Source: Evansella alkalicola (GTDB lineage Bacteria; Bacillota; Bacilli; Bacillales; Salisediminibacteriaceae). Taken from it: 64,000 bases of DNA. Below are positions 9,055 through 18,300 of this stretch, piece by piece. The notes under the pieces were generated by a model, which was not told the DNA's origin, did not search any database, and was given only the letters and a program-made list of their open reading frames with translations. Each line of letters starts with the position of its first letter. Positions within the stretch are counted from its first letter, which is position 1. The translations under genes were made by a program, and so were the position numbers. The stretch covers positions 168,987 to 232,986 of the forward strand of contig NZ_JAHQCR010000034.1 in the NCBI RefSeq assembly GCF_019042735.1. The letters are read 5' to 3'.

Positions 9055-9178
9055 AAAGGCTTGGACAAAAGTGTTTAACACATGAGAAAACCGAACATAG
9101 GATTCGTAAAAAAATACTTCTCCAAAGTTAAATAATGTTCGGATTTCCAGTTAATCACTCGAATTATATCCAGCCTCA
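9055..9178. repeat. Palindromic intergenic element (nested inverted repeats)
   Basis: Outer arms AGGCTTGGA (about 9056) and TCCAGCCT (9169-9176) enclose inner arms CCGAACAT (9091-9098) and ATGTTCGG (9135-9142). The layout recalls the GGCTGGGAC-type intergenic elements common in Firmicutes, and could also act as a bidirectional terminator between trpB and the next gene. Only one full copy lies in this window. Confidence 0.5.
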
Positions 9179-9185
9179 TAACAAG

Positions 9186-9830
9186 TTAATTTAATTCTTT
9201 CTTAAAATAGAGGTTTCCCCTACCGTCCTTTTGCTCACTAAATCCTATTTTTTTCAAATAATTCATCTGCTTTTCATTGGTGGTGTAACTTACTAAGGTA
9301 TTATATCCTTTTTCCGTAAAGAAGTGTTTACTGTGGTCGTATATATAGTTTCCTATTTTGAAATCACGATATTCAGGTATGGCAAAATCAAGCTCTATTT
9401 CTAACGTATTTTCATTATGTTTTGATGCAATAAAAACCCCTGCTGGCACCATATTTCTTAAAATGTAAAAGCTCACCTCATAGTCTTTCATATCAAAAGA
9501 GGTTTTGTTTCCGTATTTTTCCAATTCCTCTTTATAGAAAGTTAGAAAATGTGTGAAATACTGTGAACCTGCATCTATAGGAAGTAATTTGAAATACTCC
9601 TTATACTGATAAATTTTGTATAGGTAATATACATTGATGATTGCAATACCAAGATTCATGAATCCAACTGGCAAGGCCCCTATTAAAAACCCATACAAAG
9701 AAAAGATACTGGAACCGATTAAATTAATCCATCTTAACTTTATTATAGAACTCATTAATAGTGATATTAATACAATAAGCGATGCTAAATATCCTAACCA
9801 TTCTAACCAATTAATTGTCACTTTCTCCAT
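9186..9830 (-). CDS. YgjV-like membrane domain fused to a GNAT-like domain
   Basis: The N-terminal 80 residues form about three membrane helices resembling the YgjV inner-membrane family. Residues about 85-214 read like a GNAT acetyltransferase fold, ending with a YLKKIGFSEQ segment typical of the last beta-strand. The substrate is unknown. ATG 9830 lies only one base after its AAAGGG site. GTG 9821 (protein beginning MTINWLEW) is better spaced and may be the real start. It is a single gene between a repeat element and the dapA riboswitch region. Confidence 0.65.
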   Translation of the reverse strand: MEKVTINWLEWLGYLASLIVLISLLMSSIIKLRWINLIGSSIFSLYGFLIGALPVGFMNLGIAIINVYYLYKIYQYKEYFKLLPIDAGSQYFTHFLTFYKEELEKYGNKTSFDMKDYEVSFYILRNMVPAGVFIASKHNENTLEIELDFAIPEYRDFKIGNYIYDHSKHFFTEKGYNTLVSYTTNEKQMNYLKKIGFSEQKDGRGNLYFKKELN

Positions 9831-10142
9831 CCCTTTCTAATATAAACATAGTCCAATTTTGTCGAATACAACCACTTACCTATGCTAACATTTTCTAATA
9901 TATTAATCCAAAATTATCCCTGACAACGTTTAGTTTTCTCTCATTATCTCTTAATTATAAGCGTCCATTATTTGTTTCTTATGTTGTTTAAGTCTTGGTA
10001 CAACCTATACTTATAACGAGCAAATATAAAAACCCAGATTTAAAACTATATATTCTGAAAAACCTTCAGAGTATTGCAATAACCCATTATTTCTGTTAAG
10101 GTGTAGACAAAGTTCATATTCTTGACTTCAATAATATTTGAA
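9831..10142. other. Intergenic region before the lysine riboswitch
   Basis: No open reading frame with a ribosome site was seen. A possible promoter for the riboswitch transcript is TTGCAA (10074-10079), a 17-nt spacer and TAAGGT (10097-10102), but the match is weak. Confidence 0.4.
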
Positions 10143-10334
10143 GTGAGTTTAGAGGTGCATTGACCATTAGTACACATTCTATAGGATAATGGGGTCCGTT
10201 AAAAGGAATGTGGAAAGGGGGATATGCCGAAGTAACGGTCTACTCATGGGCTTGTTGCTGGGTCTGTTATTTAATAAATGCAGAACTGTCATATGGTCTC
10301 TTGCATAAAAAGACTATATGGAGGGCTATCTCAC
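10143..10334 (+). promoter_or_regulatory. Lysine riboswitch (L box)
   Basis: The closing stem is GTGAG (10143-10147) with CTCAC (10330-10334). Inside are the conserved L-box segments TTTAGAGGTGC, GAAAGGGGGATATGCCGAAG-like, TCATGGGCTTGTTGCTGGGTCTG and GGAGGGCTATCTCACG. It should bind lysine and favour the downstream terminator, shutting off dapA when lysine is plentiful. Confidence 0.93.
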
Positions 10335-10361
10335 GCTGGAATGAATCGTGACTATTATTCC

Positions 10362-10396
10362 ATGCAACAACGATACCCTCGTTGTTGCATTTTTGT
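10362..10396 (+). terminator. Riboswitch-controlled terminator before dapA
   Basis: ATGCAACAACGA pairs perfectly with TCGTTGTTGCAT across a 5-nt loop and is followed by TTTTGTTT. It is the expression platform of the lysine riboswitch. Confidence 0.9.
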
Positions 10397-10498
10397 TTGT
10401 TAATGCTAGCTCACGGTTGATTTTTGAGATTTAGCTCTATTCAAGAACTTGATATCGTCAAGAAGGCGAACAAAAACTGTTGAATAGAGGTGTTTATG

Positions 10499-11386
10499 AT
10501 GAATTTTGGAAAGTTAATTACTGCAATGGTAACGCCGTTTGATCAGGAAGAAGAAATTAATTTTCAAGCAACGAAGACGCTGGTGGATTATTTGATTAGT
10601 AATGGATCAGACGCACTTGTTATAGGTGGGACTACAGGTGAATCTCCAACCTTAACTACTGAGGAAAAGGTTTCTTTGTTTGAATACGTCGTAAAAGTGG
10701 TAGATGGTCGTGTACCTGTTATTGCTGGAACAGGATCTAACAGTACAAAAGAATCAGTACAATTAACGCAAGCTGCAGAAAAAGTCGGTGTAGACGGAAT
10801 TATGCTTGTTACACCATATTATAATAAACCAAATCAGGAAGGTCTTTATAAGCATTTCTCAACAATTGCAGACTCAACTGAACTTCCTGTTATGTTATAT
10901 AATATTCCTGGACGGTCAGCTGTTAATATGTCAGTAGAAACAACGATACGTCTTGCAAAAATCAATAACATTGTTTGTACAAAAGAAGCTAGTGGTGACC
11001 TCGAAGCTATGGCGAGTATTATTGAAAATACGCCAGATGACTTTTTAGTTTATAGTGGAGACGACAGCCTAACATTACCACTATTATCTATTGGAGGACA
11101 TGGTGTTGTATCAGTTGCTTCCCATATCATCGGTAATGAGTTGAAAAATATGATTGAAGCACATCAAAATGGAAATACAGCATACGCCGCTTCCCTTCAT
11201 CGTGATTTGTTACCAATGATGAAAGTATTGTTCTCTGCTCCAAACCCAACTCCTGTAAAAGCAGCGTTAGGCATGGCTGGATTGGACGTAGGATCTGTTC
11301 GATTACCGTTAGTTCCCCTAACAAAGGAAGACATGCAGAACCTCTACAATACTTTACAAACAAAGCTACTGTCAAAAGTAGTTTAA
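10499..11386 (+). CDS. dapA: 4-hydroxy-tetrahydrodipicolinate synthase
   Basis: DapA condenses pyruvate with aspartate semialdehyde, the first committed step to diaminopimelate, lysine and, in spores, dipicolinate. Family motifs are GGTTGESPTL near residue 43, LVTPYYNKP near 103 and YNIPGRS near 133. The Schiff-base lysine follows in CTKEASGDL. Two earlier in-frame starts exist (GTG 10490, ATG 10496), but ATG 10499 (MNFGKL) matches homologues and is 6-8 nt from AGAGG. It is transcribed alone under the lysine riboswitch, with no dapG or asd neighbours. Confidence 0.95.
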   Translation: MNFGKLITAMVTPFDQEEEINFQATKTLVDYLISNGSDALVIGGTTGESPTLTTEEKVSLFEYVVKVVDGRVPVIAGTGSNSTKESVQLTQAAEKVGVDGIMLVTPYYNKPNQEGLYKHFSTIADSTELPVMLYNIPGRSAVNMSVETTIRLAKINNIVCTKEASGDLEAMASIIENTPDDFLVYSGDDSLTLPLLSIGGHGVVSVASHIIGNELKNMIEAHQNGNTAYAASLHRDLLPMMKVLFSAPNPTPVKAALGMAGLDVGSVRLPLVPLTKEDMQNLYNTLQTKLLSKVV

Positions 11387-11394
11387 CGATTATC

Positions 11395-11434
11395 AAAGCG
11401 CTTTAGAACGCAATTGTTCTTAAGCGCTTTTTTT
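11395..11434 (+). terminator. Terminator of dapA
   Basis: AAAGCGCTTTAGAAC pairs with GTTCTTAAGCGCTTT across a 6-nt loop, followed by a T-run. Confidence 0.88.
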
Positions 11435-11576
11435 AGTATAGTCATCTGCTTAGTTTGATTAAAACAGGCAGTTGGACTATAGCAACTAATCAAAATATCC
11501 ATATCTTGACTATAAGGAGGAACACATACTGTTGAGTTTCCCCTATTACTAAATTCTAGAAAAGGGTGATGTGAAC

Positions 11577-11831
11577 ATGTCAGTAGATTACTATTATAAA
11601 ATGTGTTGTGATCATATGGGGCAAGATGTGGAGATAACTGATAAACATGGAAAAGTATATGTTGGTAAAATTGAAAAGGTGGATAGTGAGAATGTTTATA
11701 TTCGTGAACAGAGCGCACCACCTAGAGATAGTCACGGACCAGGACTATTCTTTTTCCCATTAGCAGTTGGTGCTTTAGTAGCTATTCCCTTAATTGGTAT
11801 CGCAGGCTTTAGAAGAAGAGCTTATTATTAA
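11577..11831 (+). CDS. Small protein with Sm-like N-terminus and hydrophobic tail
   Basis: The roughly 84-residue product is not a family I recognise with certainty. Residues 10-45 (GQDVEITDKHGKVYVGKIEKVDSENVYI) have the spacing of a small beta-barrel such as an Sm or Hfq-like fold. Residues about 55-80 form one hydrophobic segment ending in RRRAYY, so it is probably membrane-tethered with a basic cytoplasmic end. ATG 11577 follows AAGGG by a good distance; a GTG at 11571 is also possible. The GNAT gene starts 15 nt downstream, suggesting co-transcription. Confidence 0.6.
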   Translation: MSVDYYYKMCCDHMGQDVEITDKHGKVYVGKIEKVDSENVYIREQSAPPRDSHGPGLFFFPLAVGALVAIPLIGIAGFRRRAYY

Positions 11832-11846
11832 TAGGAATGTAATTCC

Positions 11847-12413
11847 ATGAGTTCTAGTAGAGACAATTCTCCTACCCTGGAATTCGGGTCAAAAAATTTA
11901 TTTTTTCGTGAACTCAGAAACAAAGACGCTCATGATATTTTCCGGATTTATAAAGATCCAGAAGTCATGGGGTTTGACTACAGTGAGCCGATTAAAAGTA
12001 TGGACGATGCTATTCAATTAATTGAGCGCTCTAAAGAATTTAATAAAAGATCTGATCATATAAACTGGGGTGTAGAACTTGTAGCTGAAAAACGTATTAT
12101 TGGTACTTGTGGTTTTAAGCACTGGGATCGTGCCTCTAAGCATGCCGAAATTGGAGGTAACTTATCTAGTGATATGTGGGGAAATGGCTATGGTAAGGAA
12201 GGTCTTGATGCACTTCTACACTTTGGTTTCGTTACACTAGGACTAAATAAGGTTTGTGCCGGAACGAATACCGAAAATCTAAAAGCAATAAATATAATGA
12301 GAGCATTTGGTTTTAAAGAGGATGGGAGACTTCGTGAACACCAATTATTAAATGGCGTTTACACAGATGTTCGACTCTATTCTTTATTAAGAAAAGAATA
12401 TAGTTATAACTAG
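11847..12413 (+). CDS. GNAT acetyltransferase, RimJ/RimL type
   Basis: This 188-residue acetyl-CoA-dependent N-acyltransferase has the features of proteins that modify ribosomal protein N-termini or small amines. The motif A/Q/RxxGxG/A-like segment MWGNGYGKEGLDALLHFGF lies near 110-130, followed by AINIMRAFGFKEDGRLREHQLLNGVYTD. That ending is characteristic of the RimL branch. The substrate cannot be assigned. It follows the small membrane protein by 15 nt and shares its transcript. Confidence 0.82.
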   Translation: MSSSRDNSPTLEFGSKNLFFRELRNKDAHDIFRIYKDPEVMGFDYSEPIKSMDDAIQLIERSKEFNKRSDHINWGVELVAEKRIIGTCGFKHWDRASKHAEIGGNLSSDMWGNGYGKEGLDALLHFGFVTLGLNKVCAGTNTENLKAINIMRAFGFKEDGRLREHQLLNGVYTDVRLYSLLRKEYSYN

Positions 12414-12431
12414 TTCGGATATACAGTTATA

Positions 12432-12460
12432 GGAAGCCTACTCTAGCTGTGTAGGCTTCC
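12432..12460. terminator. Hairpin between convergent genes
   Basis: GGAAGCCTAC (12432-12441) pairs perfectly with GTAGGCTTCC (12451-12460). Short T-tracts occur on either side, so it probably serves both the GNAT gene and the gene at 12488-12751. Confidence 0.6.
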
Positions 12461-12487
12461 TCATACCTAAAGAAAAGGTTTTTAAAT

Positions 12488-12751
12488 CTATCCAATTTGA
12501 TCTTCATGTTGACCTTTCCCCTGCTTTATTTCCTCTCTTAACTGTCGGTTACTAAGCCTTTCTGAAATATGCCCTTTACGGATCATATATTCCATATGTT
12601 GCAACGGCATCGAACCATACCCTTTTCCATTACTTAATTTAAAACGAATGGTATTTCCATTTTTTCCTGAAATAATTAGCATATCACTGAAAAAGAAATT
12701 CTTCTTTACCTCTTCAGATATATCGTACTCTGTTCCATTTTCAATTAACAT
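12488..12751 (-). CDS. Hypothetical 87-residue protein
   Basis: I do not recognise the family. The N-terminal half (about 1-50) alternates polar and hydrophobic residues like a small beta-fold (TEYDISEEV, DMLIISGKNGNTIRFKL). The C-terminal third is a charged helix (SERLSNRQLREEIKQGKGQ). No signal peptide or membrane helix is visible. An AAAGGAG site lies 9 nt before ATG 12751, which supports it as a real gene. Confidence 0.55.
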   Translation of the reverse strand: MLIENGTEYDISEEVKKNFFFSDMLIISGKNGNTIRFKLSNGKGYGSMPLQHMEYMIRKGHISERLSNRQLREEIKQGKGQHEDQIG

Positions 12752-12818
12752 CTCATGTTACTCCTTTACCGAGTTTTATTAGTGATTAGTATTCCCTCAA
12801 TAAATGAAAACATGTATA

Positions 12819-14189
12819 TTAAGCTAATTTTTCCATTTCCTTGTCTTCTTGTTTCACAATTGCCTTTTTCCTCCAAGCATTACTTCGCCAACGGAAATAT
12901 ACAAACAGCCCTCTCGCCCATTCGTCTGCTATGAATGCAATCCATATTCCTATAAGACCATATCCTAAGTGAATCCCTAATATATAGTATAGGGGGACAC
13001 TAAATAGCCACATGACAGCAACGGATTCAATCATGACGAACCGTGCATCTCCAGCTCCGTTAAGTATTGCTCCGTAAACTAAATTGAGACATCTTCCTGG
13101 CTCTAGTAAGAAACCTAATAATAAAAGAATGACTCCCATTGAAATAATTTCAGCATCACTTGTGAACAGACCTAGTAAAGGTTTACTAAATGTTGTAACA
13201 ATGACCGTGACACCGAGTGCAATAATAATGCTCCATCTACCGCTCCTTAAGCCCTGTTTATAGGCTTCTTCCATCTTCCCTGCCCCTATAAGATGACCTA
13301 TTACGATTTGTGAACCTCTACCTAAAGAAATACCAAGAATCATTACAAGAAATAGAATATTTAACGAATAAATTCTCGTTGCGAGCATCTGGGTTCCTAG
13401 TAATGTAATAAACCCTGTAGTTACAATTTGACTACTTGAATAAGATATCATTGATATGGAGGAAGGAACACCGATACGTAAGATCTTCATAATTCGTTCC
13501 TTTTGGAAGGTGAAATACTCCTTCCACTCGACTTTTAAATTCACACGATAATAAAGCACCAATGCGTAAGCAATCATAGCAAGAAACTGACTTACTGCTG
13601 TAGAGATAGCCACACCAGGTACTCCCCATTGAGGAAAACCGAATGCACCAAAAATGAATAAATAATTACCAGTTATATTTAGAATATTCATACCAAAGGT
13701 AACGAACATTGTTTCCTTTGTATATCCATGGGTTTGAATAATAGCAGACATTGTAACACTTACAGCTTGGAAAATAAGAGCTCCACCAACGATAAGTAGA
13801 AATGTATTAGCCTGTTCAAACAATTCAGGTTCTAGTGAGAAGAAACCTAGCAATTGACGTGAAAAGATCATAATAGTTGAAGCAACAAGGATACCAAATA
13901 GTAAGTTAATTAGTATGGCATTGCCTGTCAGTAGCTTTATATCGTTATATTTTTTAGCTCCAAGATACTGTGCAATGACCACTGCTGCACCTGTAGATAT
14001 AAATTGAAATAAAAAGAACATAAACATAATTAACTGATTCGCAACACCAACCGATGCTACAGCTTCATCGGAAACTTGACTGAGCATTAAAGTATCAGCA
14101 GTTCTTAACGACATGTGTAAAAGTGACTCAATAAAAATAGGCCAAGTAATAGCAATAATTGATATCTTTTTTATATCTGGTTTTTCCAT
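12819..14189 (-). CDS. MATE-family efflux transporter
   Basis: This 456-residue protein has twelve hydrophobic segments arranged as two homologous halves. MATE features include WPIFIESLLHMSLRTADTLMLS at the N-terminus and the R-G-S-Q motif in SLGRGSQIVIGHLIGAGKMEEA near the start of the second half. It would export cationic compounds in exchange for sodium or protons. The longer ORF from 14204 begins inside the ribosome site; ATG 14189 (MEKPDIKK), six bases after GAGGGAG, is preferred. It is monocistronic and divergent from uvsE. Confidence 0.9.
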   Translation of the reverse strand: MEKPDIKKISIIAITWPIFIESLLHMSLRTADTLMLSQVSDEAVASVGVANQLIMFMFFLFQFISTGAAVVIAQYLGAKKYNDIKLLTGNAILINLLFGILVASTIMIFSRQLLGFFSLEPELFEQANTFLLIVGGALIFQAVSVTMSAIIQTHGYTKETMFVTFGMNILNITGNYLFIFGAFGFPQWGVPGVAISTAVSQFLAMIAYALVLYYRVNLKVEWKEYFTFQKERIMKILRIGVPSSISMISYSSSQIVTTGFITLLGTQMLATRIYSLNILFLVMILGISLGRGSQIVIGHLIGAGKMEEAYKQGLRSGRWSIIIALGVTVIVTTFSKPLLGLFTSDAEIISMGVILLLLGFLLEPGRCLNLVYGAILNGAGDARFVMIESVAVMWLFSVPLYYILGIHLGYGLIGIWIAFIADEWARGLFVYFRWRSNAWRKKAIVKQEDKEMEKLA

Positions 14190-14348
14190 TAGATTCTCCC
14201 TCATACAAAACTAAACAAAATAGTGTATTAATTAATCGATTCTTTTATATTACTATAATAGAAAAAATTAAAGTAGCTGATTTTAGATGACAATTCCGAC
14301 TTGTTTGTTGAAAAAAATACATGACTTAACATTAAGGGGAAGAATTTA

Positions 14349-15230
14349 ATGCGATTAGGATATGCCTGTATCAATACTACAATGCCAACGAAGTTTCGAA
14401 CGTGCCGATTAGCTACATATGAAAACAAAGGTTCTGATATCATAAAGGAGTTAACCTTAAATAATTTAATCAATGTCTATGAGGCACTTAAATGGAATGT
14501 AAAACACGATATTTTATTTTATCGGATGAGTACTGAATTAGTTCCGTTAGGGAGTCACTATAAAATGGATTGGGAGTGGTGGCTTGATAACGATATTCTT
14601 TTATTAACTGACAAAATAAAAGCTTACAAGGAAAAACATGATATAAGATTATCGATGCACCCTGGACAATTTACTGTTTTAAGTACCCCACGGGAAGAAG
14701 TGTTGGAAAGGTCCTTCTTGGATCTTGAGTACCATGACAGATTACTTAATCTTGTGGGCGGGACAGATATGATTATCCATGGTGGTGGACAATATGGAGA
14801 CATGGATCAAGCAAAGAAACGTTATGTGAAAAACTACAAATTGTTGTCAACAAGTATTAAAGAGAAGCTCCGCCTTGAGAATGATGATAAGACCTATGCC
14901 TTGCACGATGTTCTCGATATACATCAAGAATGTGGTGTGCCCATATGCTTTGATATCCATCATCACCTTTGTCATAATAATGGACAAGCACTAGAACCAA
15001 TGTTGGAGCGAGTGTTCGCATCGTGGCCTGCACCATTAATTCCTAAAATGCATATCAGCTCAGGGAAAACACATGAGAGGGATCGTAGTCATCATGATTT
15101 TGTTTTCAAGCAGGATTTCAACAGATTACTAAAAATACTTGATGGTAAAAATGTAGACGTGATGGTTGAGGCTAAATTAAAGGAGCAAGCTGTATTGCGT
15201 ATACAACAGGAAGTTTTTGCAGAAAAATAA
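14349..15230 (+). CDS. uvsE: UV DNA damage endonuclease
   Basis: UvsE/UvdE nicks DNA immediately 5' of UV photoproducts, starting an excision pathway independent of UvrABC. The 293-residue length is typical. The TIM-barrel metal-site segments are present: MHPGQFTVL near residue 105, DMIIHGGGQYGD near 139, CFDIHHHLCHNNG near 201, and KMHISSG near 235. SD AGGGGAAG precedes ATG 14349. A small gene follows 29 nt later, probably on the same transcript. Confidence 0.93.
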   Translation: MRLGYACINTTMPTKFRTCRLATYENKGSDIIKELTLNNLINVYEALKWNVKHDILFYRMSTELVPLGSHYKMDWEWWLDNDILLLTDKIKAYKEKHDIRLSMHPGQFTVLSTPREEVLERSFLDLEYHDRLLNLVGGTDMIIHGGGQYGDMDQAKKRYVKNYKLLSTSIKEKLRLENDDKTYALHDVLDIHQECGVPICFDIHHHLCHNNGQALEPMLERVFASWPAPLIPKMHISSGKTHERDRSHHDFVFKQDFNRLLKILDGKNVDVMVEAKLKEQAVLRIQQEVFAEK

Positions 15231-15259
15231 TACTTACGGTATGAAAGGACGAATTAATT

Positions 15260-15487
15260 ATGGGGTGTAATATTGATCATTCAGTTGAGGACGTTAAAGA
15301 TAAATTAAATCAGCAACGAGAACACCTTCCAGAAAAGATGTACGATGATTTAAACTCATTCTTAGCTGATAGTGTCACGCAAGATGAATTAAATGAGATT
15401 TTTCACCTACTGAAAAAATATGATTTGGCGTCTAGTGATGAAAGGGCGGAACGTAACAGGTCCATCGTTAAGGTAATAGGAGCATAA
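15260..15487 (+). CDS. Small helical protein downstream of uvsE
   Basis: This 75-residue, mostly helical, acidic protein (VEDVKDKLNQQREHLPEKMYDDLNSFLADS) has no recognised domain. Leu/Ile spacing suggests a two-helix hairpin. It lies 29 nt after uvsE and before a shared terminator. Its link to UV repair is only positional. AAAGGA precedes ATG 15260. Confidence 0.6.
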   Translation: MGCNIDHSVEDVKDKLNQQREHLPEKMYDDLNSFLADSVTQDELNEIFHLLKKYDLASSDERAERNRSIVKVIGA

Positions 15488-15500
15488 GTTTATCTCAATG

Positions 15501-15544
15501 AAAAAGAGTTTATGAGGAGGTCTAAGTTCTCATAAACTCTTTTT
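15501..15544. terminator. Bidirectional terminator, uvsE operon and tldE
   Basis: AAAAAGAGTTTATGAG (15501-15516) pairs perfectly with CTCATAAACTCTTTTT (15529-15544). It serves the convergent transcripts on both sides. Confidence 0.92.
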
Positions 15545-15558
15545 ATTAACTATCTTAC

Positions 15559-16908
15559 TTATTTTCCACCAATGCTAAGGCTTTTAATTTTTAAGCTTGG
15601 GGAACCGATATATCCATTTGATAGAGTAAACTCCAAATCGGCTCCAACTGTCTCTACTTGTTCAAGTATTGTAAAGAAGTTACCTGCAACAGTAATTTGG
15701 TTCACGGGACGATCAATTTTACCGTCTCTAACTAAATAACCATTGGCAGCTAAAGAGAAATCACCGTTTATAGGGTTTGCACCAGAATGGAGGCCTTGAA
15801 GGTCAGTAACAACAATTGCCTCCCTCTCCCCTTTTACTAAATCATCATAGCTAGTTTCACCAGGTTCAATGAACATATTGGTTGGGGATAGTTGAATAGT
15901 CCCTTTATAGGATCCCTTACTTCCATGACCTGTAGATGTTACATTATCTTTTTTAGCTGTCTTTAAATTATGCATAAACGTGTTAAGTACACCTTTAGAC
16001 ACGACCTCTATGCGCTTCGTTGCCACACCTTCACTATCAAAGGAACGGCTTGCAAAGCCATCTTCTTTATGCGGATCATCAACAATGGTAATAATTTCAT
16101 TCGCAATTTCTCTTCCTAATTTCCCTTGCAACCTTGATTTTCCTTTTTGGACATTCTCCGCAGAAAAAGAAGAAGAGAAAACTTGTAATAAAGATGCCGC
16201 TGCTTTATTTTTTAGTATGATTGGATATTTTTTACTCTCAATACTATCTGCTCCTAGTTGACTTAATGCCTCATTTACAACTTCTTTCGCGACAAGGGCA
16301 GGTTCAAAACTTGATAAATCCCTAGTGAGTGTTAATTTAGAGGCATTCTTTATGTCTTCCCCTTCTTTAACAACAACAGAGACGAAGATATAAGCTACAT
16401 TTCCCTTTTCAGAAACTTCAAGACCTTTTGTGTTTGCAATCATTCTTTCTGAATTTAATTCTTGAAAAACGCAATAATTCACACTGTCAACCTTATCACT
16501 AAGGGAAAAGCATTCGTTTTCTAACTGCTTAGCTAAATCTATTTTTTCTTCTGAAGACAATAGATCAAGTTTCTCAGAGTATAAATCTAGTTTTTCATAA
16601 GATGGCGATCCTTCAAAAATGGTTTCTTGATCTTCTGAATCTAGAATGTTAGCATTATCTATTGCTTCGTCCAATAGTAATTGTATTGAATCAGCGTCTA
16701 TTTTTTCTGCATAGGCATATCCCATTTGTCCTTTATAAATACCTCGAAGAGAAATACCACCGTCATTGGCGATGCTGTAATCATCCACTTCCCCTTTGTA
16801 AATTTTCGTACTAAACTTACCATTCTTTTGATAATACACTTCCATGTCTAAAAAACCCATTTGCTTTCCTTGCTCAAACAATTTATCTTTAAATTGAATA
16901 ATATCCAT
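15559..16908 (-). CDS. tldE: TldE/PmbA-family protein (protease partner)
   Basis: At 449 residues, this is the PmbA/TldE half of the TldD/TldE heterodimer, which cleaves unstructured peptides and in E. coli matures microcins and CcdA. It lacks the HExxxH zinc motif, as expected. Family features include GLQGLHSGANPINGDFSLAANGYLVRDGKI near the C-terminus. It starts three bases after tldD stops, so the two are translated from one mRNA. Confidence 0.88.
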   Translation of the reverse strand: MDIIQFKDKLFEQGKQMGFLDMEVYYQKNGKFSTKIYKGEVDDYSIANDGGISLRGIYKGQMGYAYAEKIDADSIQLLLDEAIDNANILDSEDQETIFEGSPSYEKLDLYSEKLDLLSSEEKIDLAKQLENECFSLSDKVDSVNYCVFQELNSERMIANTKGLEVSEKGNVAYIFVSVVVKEGEDIKNASKLTLTRDLSSFEPALVAKEVVNEALSQLGADSIESKKYPIILKNKAAASLLQVFSSSFSAENVQKGKSRLQGKLGREIANEIITIVDDPHKEDGFASRSFDSEGVATKRIEVVSKGVLNTFMHNLKTAKKDNVTSTGHGSKGSYKGTIQLSPTNMFIEPGETSYDDLVKGEREAIVVTDLQGLHSGANPINGDFSLAANGYLVRDGKIDRPVNQITVAGNFFTILEQVETVGADLEFTLSNGYIGSPSLKIKSLSIGGK

Positions 16909-16911
16909 GAA

Positions 16912-18300
16912 TTATTGCTCCTTTCTTCCACCGACAGTTATTTCACTCACGCGGATTGTTGGCTGGCCAACATTCGCTGGGATAGAACCGCTCGAGGCTC
17001 CACACATACCTTGGCCATGGGCTAAATTGTTTCCAACCATATCTACCTTTTGTAACGTCTTTGGACCATTTCCAATGAGAGTCGCTCCACGAACAGGTTC
17101 TGCAATTTTTCCGTCACGAACAATATATCCTTCATTGATAGCGAAATTGTAGTCTCCAGTAGCGGGATTCACTGAGCCGCCACCCATGTATTTGGCATAA
17201 ATACCATATTCGGTATTTGCGATAATCTCTTCAGGTGTCGATTTACCAGAAGCAATAAAAGTGTTTGTCATTCTTGAAGTTGGAGCATATTTATATGATT
17301 CTCGACGACTAGAACCTGTGGATTCTGTTCCCATTCGTCTCGCACCTAGTTTATCTATTAAGTAACCTTTAAGAATTCCATTTTCTATTAAAACATTCTT
17401 TCTTGCTTCTTCCCCTTCATCGTCCACATTGGCAGAGCCCCACTCATTTGCTAATGTTCCGTCATCAATGTAGGTGACAATGTCAGGTGCAACCTTTTCT
17501 CCAATACGATCAGCGAAAACTGAGTTTTTCTTCGCAACCGCTGCAGCTTCCAATCCGTGACCACAAGCTTCATGGAATATTACCCCACCAAATTCATTAT
17601 CAATAATCACTGGGAATTGGCCACTTGGGCATTCATCAGCATGTAACATGGTCACAGCGATTCTTGCAGCTTCTGAGCCGTAATGGTTTAAATCTATCTG
17701 ATCGAAGAATTCAAAACCTTTATGTGCACCTGGACCATAAAAACCGGTCTGCATTTCAGTCCCCTTTGTGGCTACTGCCTGAATCCCTAATCTTGAGCGA
17801 ACACGTTGATCTTCTACAAATTTACCTTCGGAGTTCGCAATTAACACTTTCTGATCTTCATCTAGGTAACTAACTGATACTTGAGATATTTGCTCGTCAT
17901 AATTTTTAGCAATATCATAAACGTTTTTAATTACCTCGACTTTTTCCGTTTTAGGAACATGACGTGGGTACTTTAAAATAGGATGCCTCGTTTGAAAAGA
18001 CTTGCGTGTAAAATCAAGGGTTATATTAGTAGGACCCCCTTTAATAGCTTTAGCTGCTTGTGCTGCTATCGCTAAAAGTTTTTCCCTATCGTGCTCATTT
18101 GTGTAGGCATAAACACTGTTTAGTCCTTGAAAGATACGTATACCAATACCATAATCTCGTCCAGACACACTGTTTTCTATTTTCCCTCCAACTAGGGAAA
18201 TATTTGAATTGAACTTATCCTCCACAAAAATTTCGGCAAAATCGCCACCTGTGCTTAAAGAAGCATGGATTAAATCTTCAATAATCGATTGTTGAAGCAT
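16912..18300 (-). CDS. tldD: Metalloprotease TldD
   Basis: This is the zinc protease subunit of TldD/TldE. The catalytic HEACGH motif is at about residues 243-248, within GGVIFHEACGHGLEAAAVAK. The conserved segment CGASSGSIPANVGQPTIRVSEITVGG closes the protein. The longer frame beginning TTG 18315 actually contains the AGGAGG ribosome site, so ATG 18300 (MLQQSII) is the start. Native substrates in Bacillaceae are not established; no peptide precursor gene is visible nearby. Confidence 0.91.
   Translation of the reverse strand: MLQQSIIEDLIHASLSTGGDFAEIFVEDKFNSNISLVGGKIENSVSGRDYGIGIRIFQGLNSVYAYTNEHDREKLLAIAAQAAKAIKGGPTNITLDFTRKSFQTRHPILKYPRHVPKTEKVEVIKNVYDIAKNYDEQISQVSVSYLDEDQKVLIANSEGKFVEDQRVRSRLGIQAVATKGTEMQTGFYGPGAHKGFEFFDQIDLNHYGSEAARIAVTMLHADECPSGQFPVIIDNEFGGVIFHEACGHGLEAAAVAKKNSVFADRIGEKVAPDIVTYIDDGTLANEWGSANVDDEGEEARKNVLIENGILKGYLIDKLGARRMGTESTGSSRRESYKYAPTSRMTNTFIASGKSTPEEIIANTEYGIYAKYMGGGSVNPATGDYNFAINEGYIVRDGKIAEPVRGATLIGNGPKTLQKVDMVGNNLAHGQGMCGASSGSIPANVGQPTIRVSEITVGGRKEQ

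Noticed and set aside
10122..10140. TTGACT as -35 of the dapA riboswitch promoter
   Set aside because: A matching -10 would fall inside the riboswitch P1 stem, so transcription must start earlier.
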